In this document: one piece after another, positions 35,001 through 47,000 of the stretch | Layout: every line of letters starts with the position of its first letter | Position numbering within the stretch: position 1 is the stretch's first letter | Origin: Amoebophrya sp. A120 | Taxonomy: Eukaryota > Sar > Dinophyceae > Syndiniales > Amoebophryaceae | Direction: 5' to 3' | DNA: 64,000 nucleotides | NCBI GenBank assembly: GCA_905178155.1 | Contig: CAJINV010000014.1 | Location: forward strand, 62,001 to 126,000 | Made by a program: the position numbers and the translations under genes | Notes under the pieces: generated by a model | What the model saw: only the letters and a program-made list of their open reading frames with translations | The model's database searches: none | Told to the model about the DNA's origin: nothing

Positions 35001-38000
35001 GGGCATGTGCAAGGGAGAATACAGCACACACTGGTGGTACCCGAAAAAATTCCCGTCGCGATCCTTACTGAAATGACTCATGGTATGGATGTGTCAGGAT
35101 TGAAATCGACAAAGTTGATGAAATGATTTGTCATGCATAAAATGAATGCCAGTTGGAGCCAAGTTTTCAAGTGGCGCAAGACAAATTTTGGCGGTCCTTA
35201 AATCTAGTTTGTCATGCTGTTTAGGCAAAGAAGACTGATTTTCTCATGCTACTGTAGCGGCTCGAGTTCTAACCCCAAACAGGCTCACAATCGGCCTCAC
35301 TTGCCTGCTCTGCAACACACGAGCCGCGCGTCATGCGTCTTCATCTGCGTTGAAAATTATTTCAACTCTGACAATTTCAAACCTGACGCTTCCATACATG
35401 GGAATCTGCTTGCACTCGGGAGGGTCCAGCGCCGCGTTCGCCCGACATATGGCTTGCTCAGATGTTACAATCTCAAACGTTACAATAGAATCTGGAATTC
35501 GTGTTGCATGAACAGCATCTGTACCATACAGAGAATTGGGTTTTTCGCAATACAAATTTCGTTAGATTCTCATGGGGTTTGGGGCAGCTCCGAAACTTGT
35601 CACGCGCGCTCCTTTGGGAGTAGGCCAGATGTTGCGGATTTTGCAACACAAGTTCCAGACTCTATTGTAACGCTTGAGATTGTAACACCTGAGCAGGTTA
35701 TACGACAGCAGGCGCCTTATTGAGAGGAAAAATCCCCCCTCCCCATATCGAAAAGGTATGTTTGCGAAAATTTGTCTTGCTGATTTGAGACCACAAATCA
35801 CGTCTGTCTTGCAAGAAGACAACTCCACAGGCTCTGCCGCATTATGCAGGCGGTTTGTGATGCTGTTGGGCCTACAGCGTAGACGTGTCTCATGCTAAGC
35901 GCCTAGGCCACAAGCTCTCTACTCAGGCTTGGCAGGAGCCTGCTTTCCTCTACTGCAAGACAGACCTGATTTGTATACGCAAATCCAGCATCAGAAACTT
36001 CCTTTTGATATGGGGAGGGGGGATTTTTCCTTGTGATACGCCTTTCTCGCTCTGGTCTGCGGCGAAGCACCCGGAACACTCGCCCGGCTGGTCGCACATC
36101 CGCATATGGATTGTAAAAATGTCTGGGTCTGGAAGAGTCGGGACTTGCCATGCACATTTTGCATGACCCGTGAGGTCTGTGATGCTGGTGCTAGCATCAC
36201 AGATTTTTTGCGAGCTTCTTGATGCCAATTACGAATGACAAATGCCCTCTCCACGTGCCAAGAACTGACTCCTCTTGCTGCTCATGCAACACAGATATTT
36301 TTAGAATCCGCAGACAGCATTTACAAGTTGCATTCTTCCAGACCCAGACATTTTTACATTTGATACCGCAGACATTCCTGCAACCTCGGCCCGCAGTGCG
36401 CCGGCTGCAACGTCGAGGGAGGCTCGGTGTCGGATTCGCTGTTCTCGAGTGCAGTCGCCGCTGCCGTATCCACTACCAGCTTTCGCATGGAGCACACGGG
36501 TACCACGCCGGATATGGCGTAGTTCTCAAACGTTACATTCTGAACTGTTACATGAATTTGTAATGCAAGAATAGCACATGTGAGGTGGAGAACTACCTTG
36601 CGCGTCTTGCATTACAGATTTGGTGCGGATAATTCTAGTGCTATTTAGAGGACCTCCGACCATTTGTCATGCGAAGCAGCTTGATCGTGTGGTGGCTCAT
36701 GGTCATTTTGCATGACAAATCGTGTAACAGTTGAGAATGTAACAATTGAGAGCCCCATACCGGAGGAGAGAAAGACCGCCCGGCCGCCGTAGAACGCATC
36801 AGCGCTGTTATCCTATGTAAAAACGTACCCACGCCAGAGTTGTAATGCAGATTTGCAAAGACAGGAAGACTTGTAATGCGCATCCCCATGAGAGCCATTT
36901 CCAATCGTGTTTTGGAATTTGTGATTCTGTGAACAGGATGAGCAGATGAGTCTGCGACGCGGCTGCACTTGCTAACCTGCACTACACTGCATAGTGCAAC
37001 TTGTCATGCGTGACTCACAAAACTCCTAGGTTTGTGTTGCAAAATCCTCATCCTGACTCTGGTGTGGGTACGTTTTTACTCAGGATAGCTGTTCGTGCCA
37101 TCCGCTCCGTGCTGGTCCACTGCAGCGGCCACGTGTGAGCCTGTCCAGATGCATCGGTGGTCGCACTGACCCCCAGTACACGAACACACGCTTCCACCCT
37201 GACACGAAGCGGTCGCGTCGTTGGCGGTCCAGTCGAAGGTGCTGTCATTCGGCTCCCGCTATCGCGAGAAAAAATCCCCCCCTCCCGCCCATTATATTGA
37301 AACGACACGCGACTGCAGATTTGTCGTGCTGATTTGTGGCCGCAGCTCTCGCCTGTCTTGCAAGAGGGCAAAGGAAGAAAGTCCGCCGCACTATGCAGGC
37401 GGTTTCTGATGCTGCTACAGGACCTACAGGTAGGACGTCTGTCATGCTTCTAGGCGCATACGTTAGAACATCCGTCGTGCCCCCATGCTTTGTATCTCCG
37501 TGCAGTCCTAGTAGTGCAGGACAAAGCTGATTCGTGTAAACAAATCCCGAGTCACACGTTTCCACTTTGTCTTTGACATGGGGATGAAGGATTTTTCATT
37601 TTGATATCTGCAGCTCTTCCCTCGTGCACAGTCTCCGATTGCCCGACAGTCGGCATCTTTCCTCGGCCTGGTAGAAAGTTACCCGATCGACGGTGCCTGG
37701 CTATGCAAGAAAAAAGCTACGGTCTAAGTCGTGCAAGTCTGTGACGCAGAACATGCAACAGAGTTGCACCTGTCACGCCAGACAGCCACGAAATCCTCTT
37801 TTCATGTGTCGGGTTTTCCCTTACAAACCACACATGACAGGTTTTCTCTGTCATGTAGAGCAAATTTGTGATGCTGTCAGCCAAAGAAAGTTACACTTCT
37901 AACACAGTTTTTTTCTTGTATATTGGCGTCATGCAGTCCACTCTCTTTTCCGGATTGGCATCGACTTCAAAAAAGTTTGTTGTGCTGAACCCCGCAGCGT

Positions 38001-41000
38001 CAAATGCAAACATGTCTGGGCATGGAAAGAAGTTCTTGTGATGCTAAAGTATGCAAAGAAAAGGATACTTAATTCTGGCACGACTCTCAAGTGCAGCGAA
38101 ACATGACATAAGGTTCAATTTACTAGACGCCGACGTCTGAAGATCCATAGTTTCTTCATGACAAAAAGATGGTGCCCTTGATGCTGACTGATGTGCAGTA
38201 CAGATAAATCTCCAGAATCCATCGAATGCAAGACATGCGAACGCAGCTTCCTCTTTTCCAAACCCAGACATATTTCTTGCACTCCTGGATACTCAGTGTT
38301 TATCTCTTCGTCGCCACAGCACCGATAGTAGTGCATCCTGAGTAAAAAACACGTCCCCATTTATTTCCCATAGCCAAGCACGAGCTGGAAAAATCTCGGC
38401 AAGAACACAAATCCGGAAGCTTTGGGTGTCACGCATGACAAGTTCCCCCTCGCTGTTTCGTAGTTGCACATTGTTTTATTAAGGACAGTCGTTTATCATA
38501 AGGCCGTCACCTTGTCCTGCTTGCAGCATTTTTACAGTTGCCAAAACACGAGGACTTTCTACACGGACGGGAAGATGTGTATTACACACGTCGGTCCCAC
38601 CCGTAGAACTTGCAAATCTTAATCTGCGTGAGAGGAGCTCGGGGACGATCATGAAAGAAAAGGTTTACTTTTACACAGGATATAGTGCCCTTCGTTCTTG
38701 TTGTAAGCCGTGGCGTCCTTTCCTACCTTTTCACAGCCACTAAAGCCCGCCTCCAGGTTAGGAGCGTTAGCACCTCCGTTAATGTGAGCGTAACTCCGGC
38801 CGCGCTGTACGTAGGCCTGCGGCGCGTAGATCTGGTCGATTATAAGCCGCTGGAGCACCATATGGATGTGTCAGGATTGAAATCGACAAAGTTGAAATGA
38901 TTTGTCATGCATAAAATGGATAAGTACCAGTTGGAAGCCTCATTGCCAAGCGGCACATGACAAATTTTCGGAGCCCTGGAATCCAATTTGTCATGCTGTT
39001 TGGGCACAGAAGACTGCTTTTGTCATGCTCCTTTAGCAGCTCTATCCCAAACCCTAAATAGGCTCACAATCTGCCTCATTTGCCGACCCGGCAAGACAGG
39101 CACTTCATGCCTTGCATTTTATGCATCACAAACTGTTTCAACTTTGTCAATTTCAAGCCTGACACTCCCGCCATACACCACGCCGTCTTTGCCCGGTCGG
39201 ATGGTAATCTTGAACACGCGCCCGTTGCCCCCCGCGGGGTCCGCCGGGTCGGAGAGGTTATGCATTGCAAGTCCAAATATGTCTGGTGTTTTGTCTGGAA
39301 GCAAGACCTTGGTACAGCACAGGGAAGAGAACTCAGTCTGGATGGGTGTCATGCTATCTTTGGACGCTAATAAATATAAATCTGTATTGCATCTTCATGA
39401 CCACGAAGAGGAGCCCAGATTGTGCTACGTCGAGAGGGCCTTGATGTCATGCGGAAAAATAGGCATCAGGAAGCCTTCCAAAATAAATCAAAATCTGTGA
39501 TCATGGTAATTCAGTCACTACAGGCAACATGATGGACCATGCAAAAAAACATGCAGGACAGACCTGGCAATCTTCCAGACCCCCAGAGCGTCGTCGATAT
39601 TTGCATTGGATAGAGGTCAAACTGCGACGTTTCTCCGGTAGCTTGGTCCACGGCGTAGCCGTTCGCGTACTGGTTGCTCGTCTCCGTCGTGCCACTGGCG
39701 GTCAGGGTAGCCGCGGCATCACGAGGAAAAAGTGTATACGGTTACCCATTTGTTGGAGTTTCTGCATCGCAAATTTTCTCTGTCTGGCAGGGAAAACTTG
39801 TAATGCGAAGATGATAAGGGAAAACAGGAAGGAACCGAGGCTCCCAAGCATTTTTTTCCTGCATGAGAAAGGTTATCTGTGTTGCCGGTCTTGCAACACA
39901 ATGTGTAACTGTAACACTTTTTTCTTCGCATACGCGGGAATCTTGCTCCACTGTTGCTCCTCCCCGACTTTCACCCACATCAGATCGCTTTGCGTCGCAC
40001 TCACAAAGTGATCGTCGTCGATGCCAGACCCTTCGAGAGACTTCTCCAAGTCGATCCCGGGCGGCGGGCTCCCGCGGACCCGGGCGATCAGTTTGATTTG
40101 CTTGTCATCCCGGAATATGCATTGCAAAAGTATCGCACTAGTAGTATATAATTGCATTACAAATTTTGGCAAGAAGAAAAAGGGGATATGTAATGCTGTT
40201 TTACCTTAGAAGGCAGATTTGTCATGCGCATTTGCAATTAGTACGAGTACGATCATACTTTTGCACAGCATACGGAACTGACCCAGCGTCATGAAATAGA
40301 ACACGGCCCGACTGTCGAGCAGCTCGGTGTCACAATCGTCCGCGGTAGGATTCTATGCACTGCAAAAGTATCGTAGTACTCGTAGAAATGCATTACAAAT
40401 TTCTTCAGCATGAGAAATAAAATTTGTAATGCGGATTTGGCTTCAGGAAAAAATTTGTAATGCATGATTGCAATACGAGTACGATACTTTTGCACAGGAT
40501 AGATTCTCGCAGGCCCGCTGCACGGCGTTGTCCGGACACCAGATCGCGTCTGGATGCGTGTCCCCCTCCAGGTACACCCACCGCCAACACCCGGACAGAG
40601 CTCCCTCGTGCCCCTGAATCTGTTTGTCCATGCCCGAATTCCCGAACAGTATGGCGCAGCTCTCAACTGTTAGTACACTCTCCACTGTTCTTACAATGGA
40701 TTTGTGATGCAAGAATGGGAAAAGCAGAAGAGAAAGAGGGGAGGTTTAGTTTGTAATACAAATATCGCACTACAAATATAGGTGCTGTTTAGCCCTTCGC
40801 ATTTTTTTTGTCATGCGAAGCAGCTTGAATTTGATAGCGTGGATGACGATGATGATAGCATTTTTGCATGACAAATTCACGCACCCGAAGTTGAGAATGT
40901 AAAAACGTTTGCGAACCTGATAAAGAACGGATTAGGGTTTAGGGTTTTGTCATTGGCGCGAAGCTATCAAATGCAAAAATGTCTGGGTCTGGAAGAGTGC

Positions 41001-44000
41001 GCGCTTTGTCATGCAGCTTTTCCATGGGCCATGAGGTCTGAAATGCAGGACCTAGCATGACAGACTCTGCGCGATCTCTCTCATGCCTATCCTGCATGAG
41101 AAACTCGCTTCCGACTTGGTCAAAACTGGACGACTTTTGGTAATCATGCAACACAGATTTTTGCATGCTTCAAATTTAGCATCACAAGTTGCATTCTTCC
41201 AGACCCAGACATTTTTACATTTGATAGAAGCATACCGGCACGCTGCGCGCTCAGGATCTCCAGCGCCTTTTCGTGGTGCCCGACCGTCACGTATCAAATG
41301 TAAAAATGTCTGGGTCTGGAAGAATGCAACTTGTGATGCTTCATTTGGATTCCAAAAAAATCTGCATTGCATGAGTACCAAAGGAAATGCAGTTTTTGCT
41401 ACACTGAGAAGGCATTATTTGTCATGCGGATTACGCATCAAGAAGCCCTCAAAAAATCTGTATTGCTAGGGTATGCATCACAGACATCATGGCTCATGCA
41501 AAACGTGCATGACAAGTGTCAGAGTCTTCCAGACCCAGACATTTTTACAGTTGATATCACGGCCGCCCCGTGGGGGACGTGGGTGTGCGCCGTGGCGGGA
41601 GGCGGAAGCAAGGCGAAGAATTGCCACTCCTCCACCCTTATTCTCTGCAAAAGTATCGAGTACTCCTACTCGTTATGAATGCATATACAAATTTTCTCAG
41701 CATGAGTAGAACTGGATTTTGTCATACTGTTTTACCTTAGGGACAAGATTTGTCATGCATAATTGCAATTACTACGAGTACGACACTTTTGCAATGCATA
41801 GCCCTCTTTCCTTCCAGCGGGCCGACCCCGTTCACGGTTCGGTCGTTCACCGGGTACCGGTTGTTCCAGAGCATGCAATATCCTGTGCAAATAAACTATC
41901 GCACTCGTATGGCAATCATGCATTTTTCTTGAGGTAGATCAGCATTACAAATTTTATTTCTCACGCTGAGGAAATTTGTATATGCATTTGTACTAGTACG
42001 ATAATTTTGCAATCCATTTCCATATGCAGCAGGTTTTATTTTGCATGTTCTCCCTCACCTATGACAGTGCACAAATACTCCCCCTCGTCTCCCTCATTTG
42101 TCATGCAAAAGAAACACACAAAAATCCACCGCCACCCTTTGCCTCTTGGCACTGTTTGCATGACAAGATGATCTGGTAGCCCAAATAGAAATAGGACTAC
42201 AACAATCCAGTCGCGCAAATTTGGCATGCAAAACCGGCACTCTTCCTGACGCTTGTATTTTTGCCGTTCGTGCCAACATACAAATGAGGGGGAGCAGGGA
42301 GAATTGTGCACTGTCGTATCACCCCGCCGCCGTTGTCTGGAGGTAGCAGGAGCGACAGGATGGTCTGGTTATGGAAGCGTCAGGTTTGAAATCGTCAAAG
42401 TTGAAATAATTTGTAATGCATAAAATCGATACCAGTTGGAAGCCCAATTTCCAAGCGGCGCATGACAAATTTCGCAACTGTCTACATCCCGTTTGTCATG
42501 CTGTTTGGGCACAGAAGACTGCTTTTGTCATGCTCCTTTAGCAGCTCTATCGCAAACCCTAAATAGGCTCACAATCTGCCTCACTTGCCATCCCGGCAAG
42601 ACAGGCACTTCATGCCTTGCATTTTATGCATGACAAATTATTTCAACTTTGTCGATTTCAAACCTGACGCTTCCATACTGGTTTGCGTGCGCGTAAGTGC
42701 GGTTTGCCAGCGGCACTTCGTCGTTGGCGATGTCGAACGGGCCCTTGTACACACTGAAAGCAGTGCAGCCGACCGTGGTGCGGCACCGGTCGGCGCAATC
42801 CTGGGGGTGGCCGCTGAACGAGTACTGCGAGTTGTCGCTCCCCAGCGCGGGGGAGTAGCTGCTGGGGCTCGCCGTGTACGCTTGTCCGTCGCACTTGCCA
42901 TACATGCCCCACAGGTCTGCGTCCTGCCACACATAGGGATTGGGGTCCTCCTATCAAATGTAAAAGTGTCTGGGTCTGGAAGATTCTGACACTTGGTTGG
43001 TTGGTTGGTTGGGTAGCGCCTGTCGCCGGTGCAGGTCCCGCCCTCCATCGATTGCGATCCGGAGTAGCCGGAACACAAGGCCCGAGTGGCACAATCGATC
43101 GACGAAGCCCTTTATGCACTTGTCATGCACGTTTTGCATGAGCCATAATGTCTGTGATGCATGCCCTAGCAATACAGATTTTCTGAGGGCTTCTTGATGC
43201 CTATTCCGCATGACAAATGCCTTCTCAGCGTAGCAAAAATTGCATTCCCTTTGGTACTCATGCAATACAGATTTTTTTGGAATCCAAACGCAGCATGACA
43301 GGTTGCATTCTTGCAGACCCAGACACTTTTACATTTGGTACCTCCGCGGACCACCTCCCCTGCAGGGCCCCGTACCCCCCGGAAAAGGTATGGGAGTGTC
43401 AGAATCGAAATTGACAAAATCGAAATAATTTGTCATGCATAAAATGGATTCCAGTTCGAACCCAGTTTCTAAGTGGCGCATGACAAATTCAGGTGGTGCC
43501 TAAATCCAGTTTGTAATGCTGTTTAGGCGAAGAAGACTGGTTCTCTCATGCTGCTTTAGCAGCTTGAGCTATAACCCCAAACAGGCTTACAATCGGCCTC
43601 ACTTGCCTGCTCTGCAACACACGCGTTTCGCGTCGTGCGTTTCATGCATCACAAATTTTTCGACTTTGTCAATTTCGATTCTGACACTTCCATAAAAGGT
43701 GTGCTGGTAGTACTCGATCGTACCGAGGTATCGCAAGAAAAAACTGCTTCACTGTGAACTTGTGATGCAGAAAATGGCACACAGAACTCTTTGTCTTGCT
43801 ACACCTGCATAGAGCATTGGATTTTATTCAACCGTGTTTTCCCCTGTGGGAAATGCGTGCATGACCACAAATTTTCAGTGTCATGTGTAGCAAACTTGTG
43901 ATGCAGATCTTGCAAAGTCATCACAGAAGTTGTGAAACATATTTTTTTGTGTGATACGAGGACGGTTTCCCGACAGGCTTCGTCCATCTCGGTGGAATGG

Positions 44001-47000
44001 TATCGTGAGGAAAAATCCCCCCTCCCCATATCAAAGCGGAAATCTGTGATGCAGATTTGCAGTCACAAATCAGCTTCGTCATGCTAGAAGGGAAAAGATG
44101 CGGACTGTAGTGCCGGGTGGCGTGGGGAAGCATTACATCTTCAGCATGACAGGAAGCAACTGGAAGTGGGAAACAGCATGACAAATTACCTGCAAACGAG
44201 GTCACAACTGCGGCTCTTGGCCTTCTAGCATTACAAGTCGATTTGTGTACCCAAATACAGCATCACAAATTTCGTGTTTGATATGGGGTGGGGGGATTTT
44301 TCCATTTGATAAATGGCAGCAGCCGTCTGTCGCGGTGTCCCAGTCTCCGGAGAGCAGCATGCAGCTGTCGTGTTTGATATGCAATATAAATTTCCTGTAC
44401 ATGTACAAAATGCATGACAGATTGCGCGGACTTGCAGTGACAGTGTCCAACTTGTCATGCTAGACTAGGATTGATGGCAAGTTTTGTCATGCAGTGACTG
44501 CATTTGTACCTCCTGTACGGGAAATTTACAGTGGATATTTGAGGCCGGACGTGTGCACAAAAACGAAGCCCGAACACTGGTGATTGTGGGCGCAGAAGCT
44601 CATGCATTCGTAGTAGGTGCGCAGCCCCGCCACGCGGTGGCCCTTGAAAAGCCCTCCGCTCATGATTCTCTGCTCGCTCCGCGGATGGTTTGTGTTCAGC
44701 TCCATAATGCAGTTATCGGACAGTTGCTTCTGTGCGTTCTTGAAAGGACTACGGGCCCGAAGATTGCTGGACAGGAGGCTCGCCATAATATTTTCTTGAT
44801 GTTGACCTTGCTGGCCTTGCAGCCTGTAGTTTTCACCACGACTTAATTGCGTGCTAGCGCGGCTAGTACGTCTGCTGTCCTCACGCGAGCCGGCGCCAAA
44901 ATTTTCATTTTCTCGTCCTGCTGCAGCGAGCGCAGCTTCTTCTGACGTAGTTCCTGCTTCGAGAACTAGCCCGGTCCCAGCGGACGAGCGGTCCGTGTCC
45001 ATCGTGCTTCTGGTCGCAGACGAGGTAGAAGATTTTACAGCTGAAGCCGCTCCAAAGTATCAAATGCAAAAATGTCTGGGTCTGGATCTGGAAGAATGCA
45101 CGATTTGTCATGCATATTTCTCATGACCCATGATGGCTGTTGCTGTAGTGCATGACCTAGCGTCGCAGACTTTTACTTAGAGGGCTTCCTGACACACCTT
45201 CCGCATGAGAAATGCCCTTTCCGTGTAGCACAAACAAGTGTGCCCCTCTTGCTGGTCATGCGATACAGCTTTTTTTAGAGTCCAAAAACAGCATGACAAG
45301 TTGCAATCTTCCAGAGCCAGACATTTTTGCAGTTGATACAGAGCGGCGTTGAGCAAGTTGATCCGCGGCAACTTCCTGCAGCAGCGATGTTGGCGCCGCC
45401 AGCACGCTCTGCAGGTCTTCAATTGAAGCTGCAGGAGATGACGAGGGCGTCGCTCTCTCTGCGTCGTCCCGAGGCGGCCGCGCCGCGGCTGCATAGTAAT
45501 CGCTCTCTGTAGAAGTGGTTTTTGTCTCCAAGTAGGGGTCCACCTCTAAAGTGGCAGCAGCAGCAGGGGGGGTCGCCGGGGTGAGTCCTACGTCCTGTGG
45601 TGGTCTGGTGTTCACCTTGTTTATGGGTGGACGAGGTGGCCCTGCTTCTGGTCGTGAGGCGGAAAAATCATCTCTATGAAAAGGAAAAGCCCCCCCTCCC
45701 TACATCAAAACGACGCCACTTCTGACGCTGGAGAGGACTGGCTGCAGACGACCCACGTCAAGCCTGAGTAGAGAAGCTCTGGCCTAGGCGCTTAGCATGA
45801 AAAACGTCCGCGCTGTAGGCCCAACAGCATGACAAACCGCGCGCATAATGCGGCGGAGCCCGTGGAGTTGCCTCCTTGCATAGACAGACGCGACTTGCGG
45901 TCACAAATTAGCATTTTACAAATTTTCTGAGACGTACCTCTTCGATATGGGGAGGGGGGATTTTCCCTTACGATAACCTGTAGAGATACTTCTGGACTCG
46001 TCTCGGCGTCTAATACCTTCCATTTCGATTTCATCACTCCGGGTCGCATGCCTGGCTCCAGTAGGTGGCCCACTTGCAGCAGAAGTGGCAGGAGCACCAG
46101 TTGGACTACCTGCAGTCGTCGTTCTCATCTTCACTTCAAGAACTTCTTTCGTTCCTACTTTTATCTCCCGGTCCTTCACCTTCTATCCTGAGTAAAAACG
46201 TACCCACGCCAGAGTTGTAATGCAAATCTGCATGCTGAAAATGTTTCTCATGCGGAGCTCCATGAGAAGCATTTTCTAGTCGTGTTTTGCAATTTGTCAT
46301 GCTCCAATCAGCATGGTGCGCTAGATCTGTGATGCTGCTGAGCTAGCTCAAACAGCACTACACTACGAATCCAAATTTGTCATGCAAAACGGCCAAAACT
46401 TGTGGATTTGTCTAGCCGATTCCCCATCTTGACTCTGGTGTGGGTACGTTTTTACTCAGGATACCTTCCGTCGGTTCCTTATCTCCCGTTTCCGCCGCTT
46501 TTTTTTCATCTGCGCGAGGGGGGCGAAAACGGAGCTGGGCAAGATTGTGGTCGCACGCAGTGTATGAACTGCAAATAAAGTATCGCACTCGTATATATAA
46601 ATGCACTACAAATTTCCTCAGCATGAGAGATAAAATTTGCCATGCGGATTTACCTTAACAAAAAGGCTTGTAGTGTAAGACTTGCATTCATACGAGTGCG
46701 ATACTTTTGCACAGGATACAGTGCGTGGTCGTAGTTCGGACCCCCAGGACTTGTTGCTCCGCCATCTTTATGAATTACAAAAGTATCGCACTCGTATATA
46801 TAAATGCATTACAAATTCCTATTCCCCCAGCATGAAAAATAAAACTTGTAAATGCGGACTTACCTTAAGAAAAGGAAAAGGATTCGCAACGCAAGACTTG
46901 CATTTATACGAGTGCGATACTTTTGCACAGGATAATCTTTAGGCAAGGCGACATGAAAGCCCTCAACTTCCAGTAGTGGTCCCCGCGGCGAGGGCGATAT

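Larger units (their letters stand above)
32916..36808 (-). other. G2 block: double CGPxxQ Cys-rich module
   Basis: First unit: HCGPRLQECLRMC, ECSGC, GACCR, DPPECKQIPMSHFS, FFGYHQCVLYS. Second: MGPNQMECPFAC, GWCYAC, GACCRKD, RECASVPANEFYGA, YFVCVIP. The same double unit is intact in one exon of G1 (53975-54794). Confidence 0.85.
37088..39716 (-). other. G2 block: PGKDGVV module and RLCTREEL module
   Basis: GGNGRVFKITIRPGKDGVV, IYAPQAYVQRGRSY, YYRCCGDEE, then RVDCMTP, AEERCRLSGNRRLCTREEL, CDHRCIWTGSHV. In G1 the counterparts are AGNGRIYELALVPGQDGVV, AYVQRAQL, LCCGDEDY, VDCVAPP, NNRRLCSSDEL and CDNACILTGTHI. The RLC-x-x-x-EL...C-x3-CIWTG pattern looks like a compact disulphide domain. Confidence 0.8.
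39933..41291 (-). other. G2 block: GCW/IWC module and RVRGSPPP module
   Basis: SAQRAGML, FFGNSGMDKQIQGHEGA, SGCWRWVYLEGD, PDAIWCPDNAVQRACEN, AVFYFMTLGQFR, LIARVRGSPPPGIDL, EKSLEGSGIDDDHF, DLMWVKVGEE. The same order occurs in G1 and G3. No known family comes to mind. Confidence 0.85.
41557..42951 (-). other. G2 block: PAN-like 2, CCMLW and EWQFF motifs
   Basis: VWQDADLWGMYGKCDG, HPQDCADRCRTTVGCTAFSV, VPLANRTY, TCCMLWNNRYPVNDR, EEWQFFALLPPP, TAHTHVPHG. Counterparts lie at 4.9-6.3 kb (G3) and 58.7-59.2 kb (G1). Confidence 0.85.
43341..44880 (-). other. G2 block: PAN-like 1
   Basis: SPFKNAQKQLSDNC, RTYYECMSFCAHNHQCSGFV, GLKHDSCMLLSGDW, ACRETVLGTIEYYQHTFSGG. It aligns motif by motif with 6.5-7.4 kb of G3. 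Confidence 0.8.

Noticed and set aside
40925-40950. Telomere-like TTTAGGG word (ATTAGGGTTTAGGGTTTTG)
   Set aside because: Only about two units, inside an in-frame G2 exon where the complement encodes KTLNPNP; the surrounding frame is conserved.
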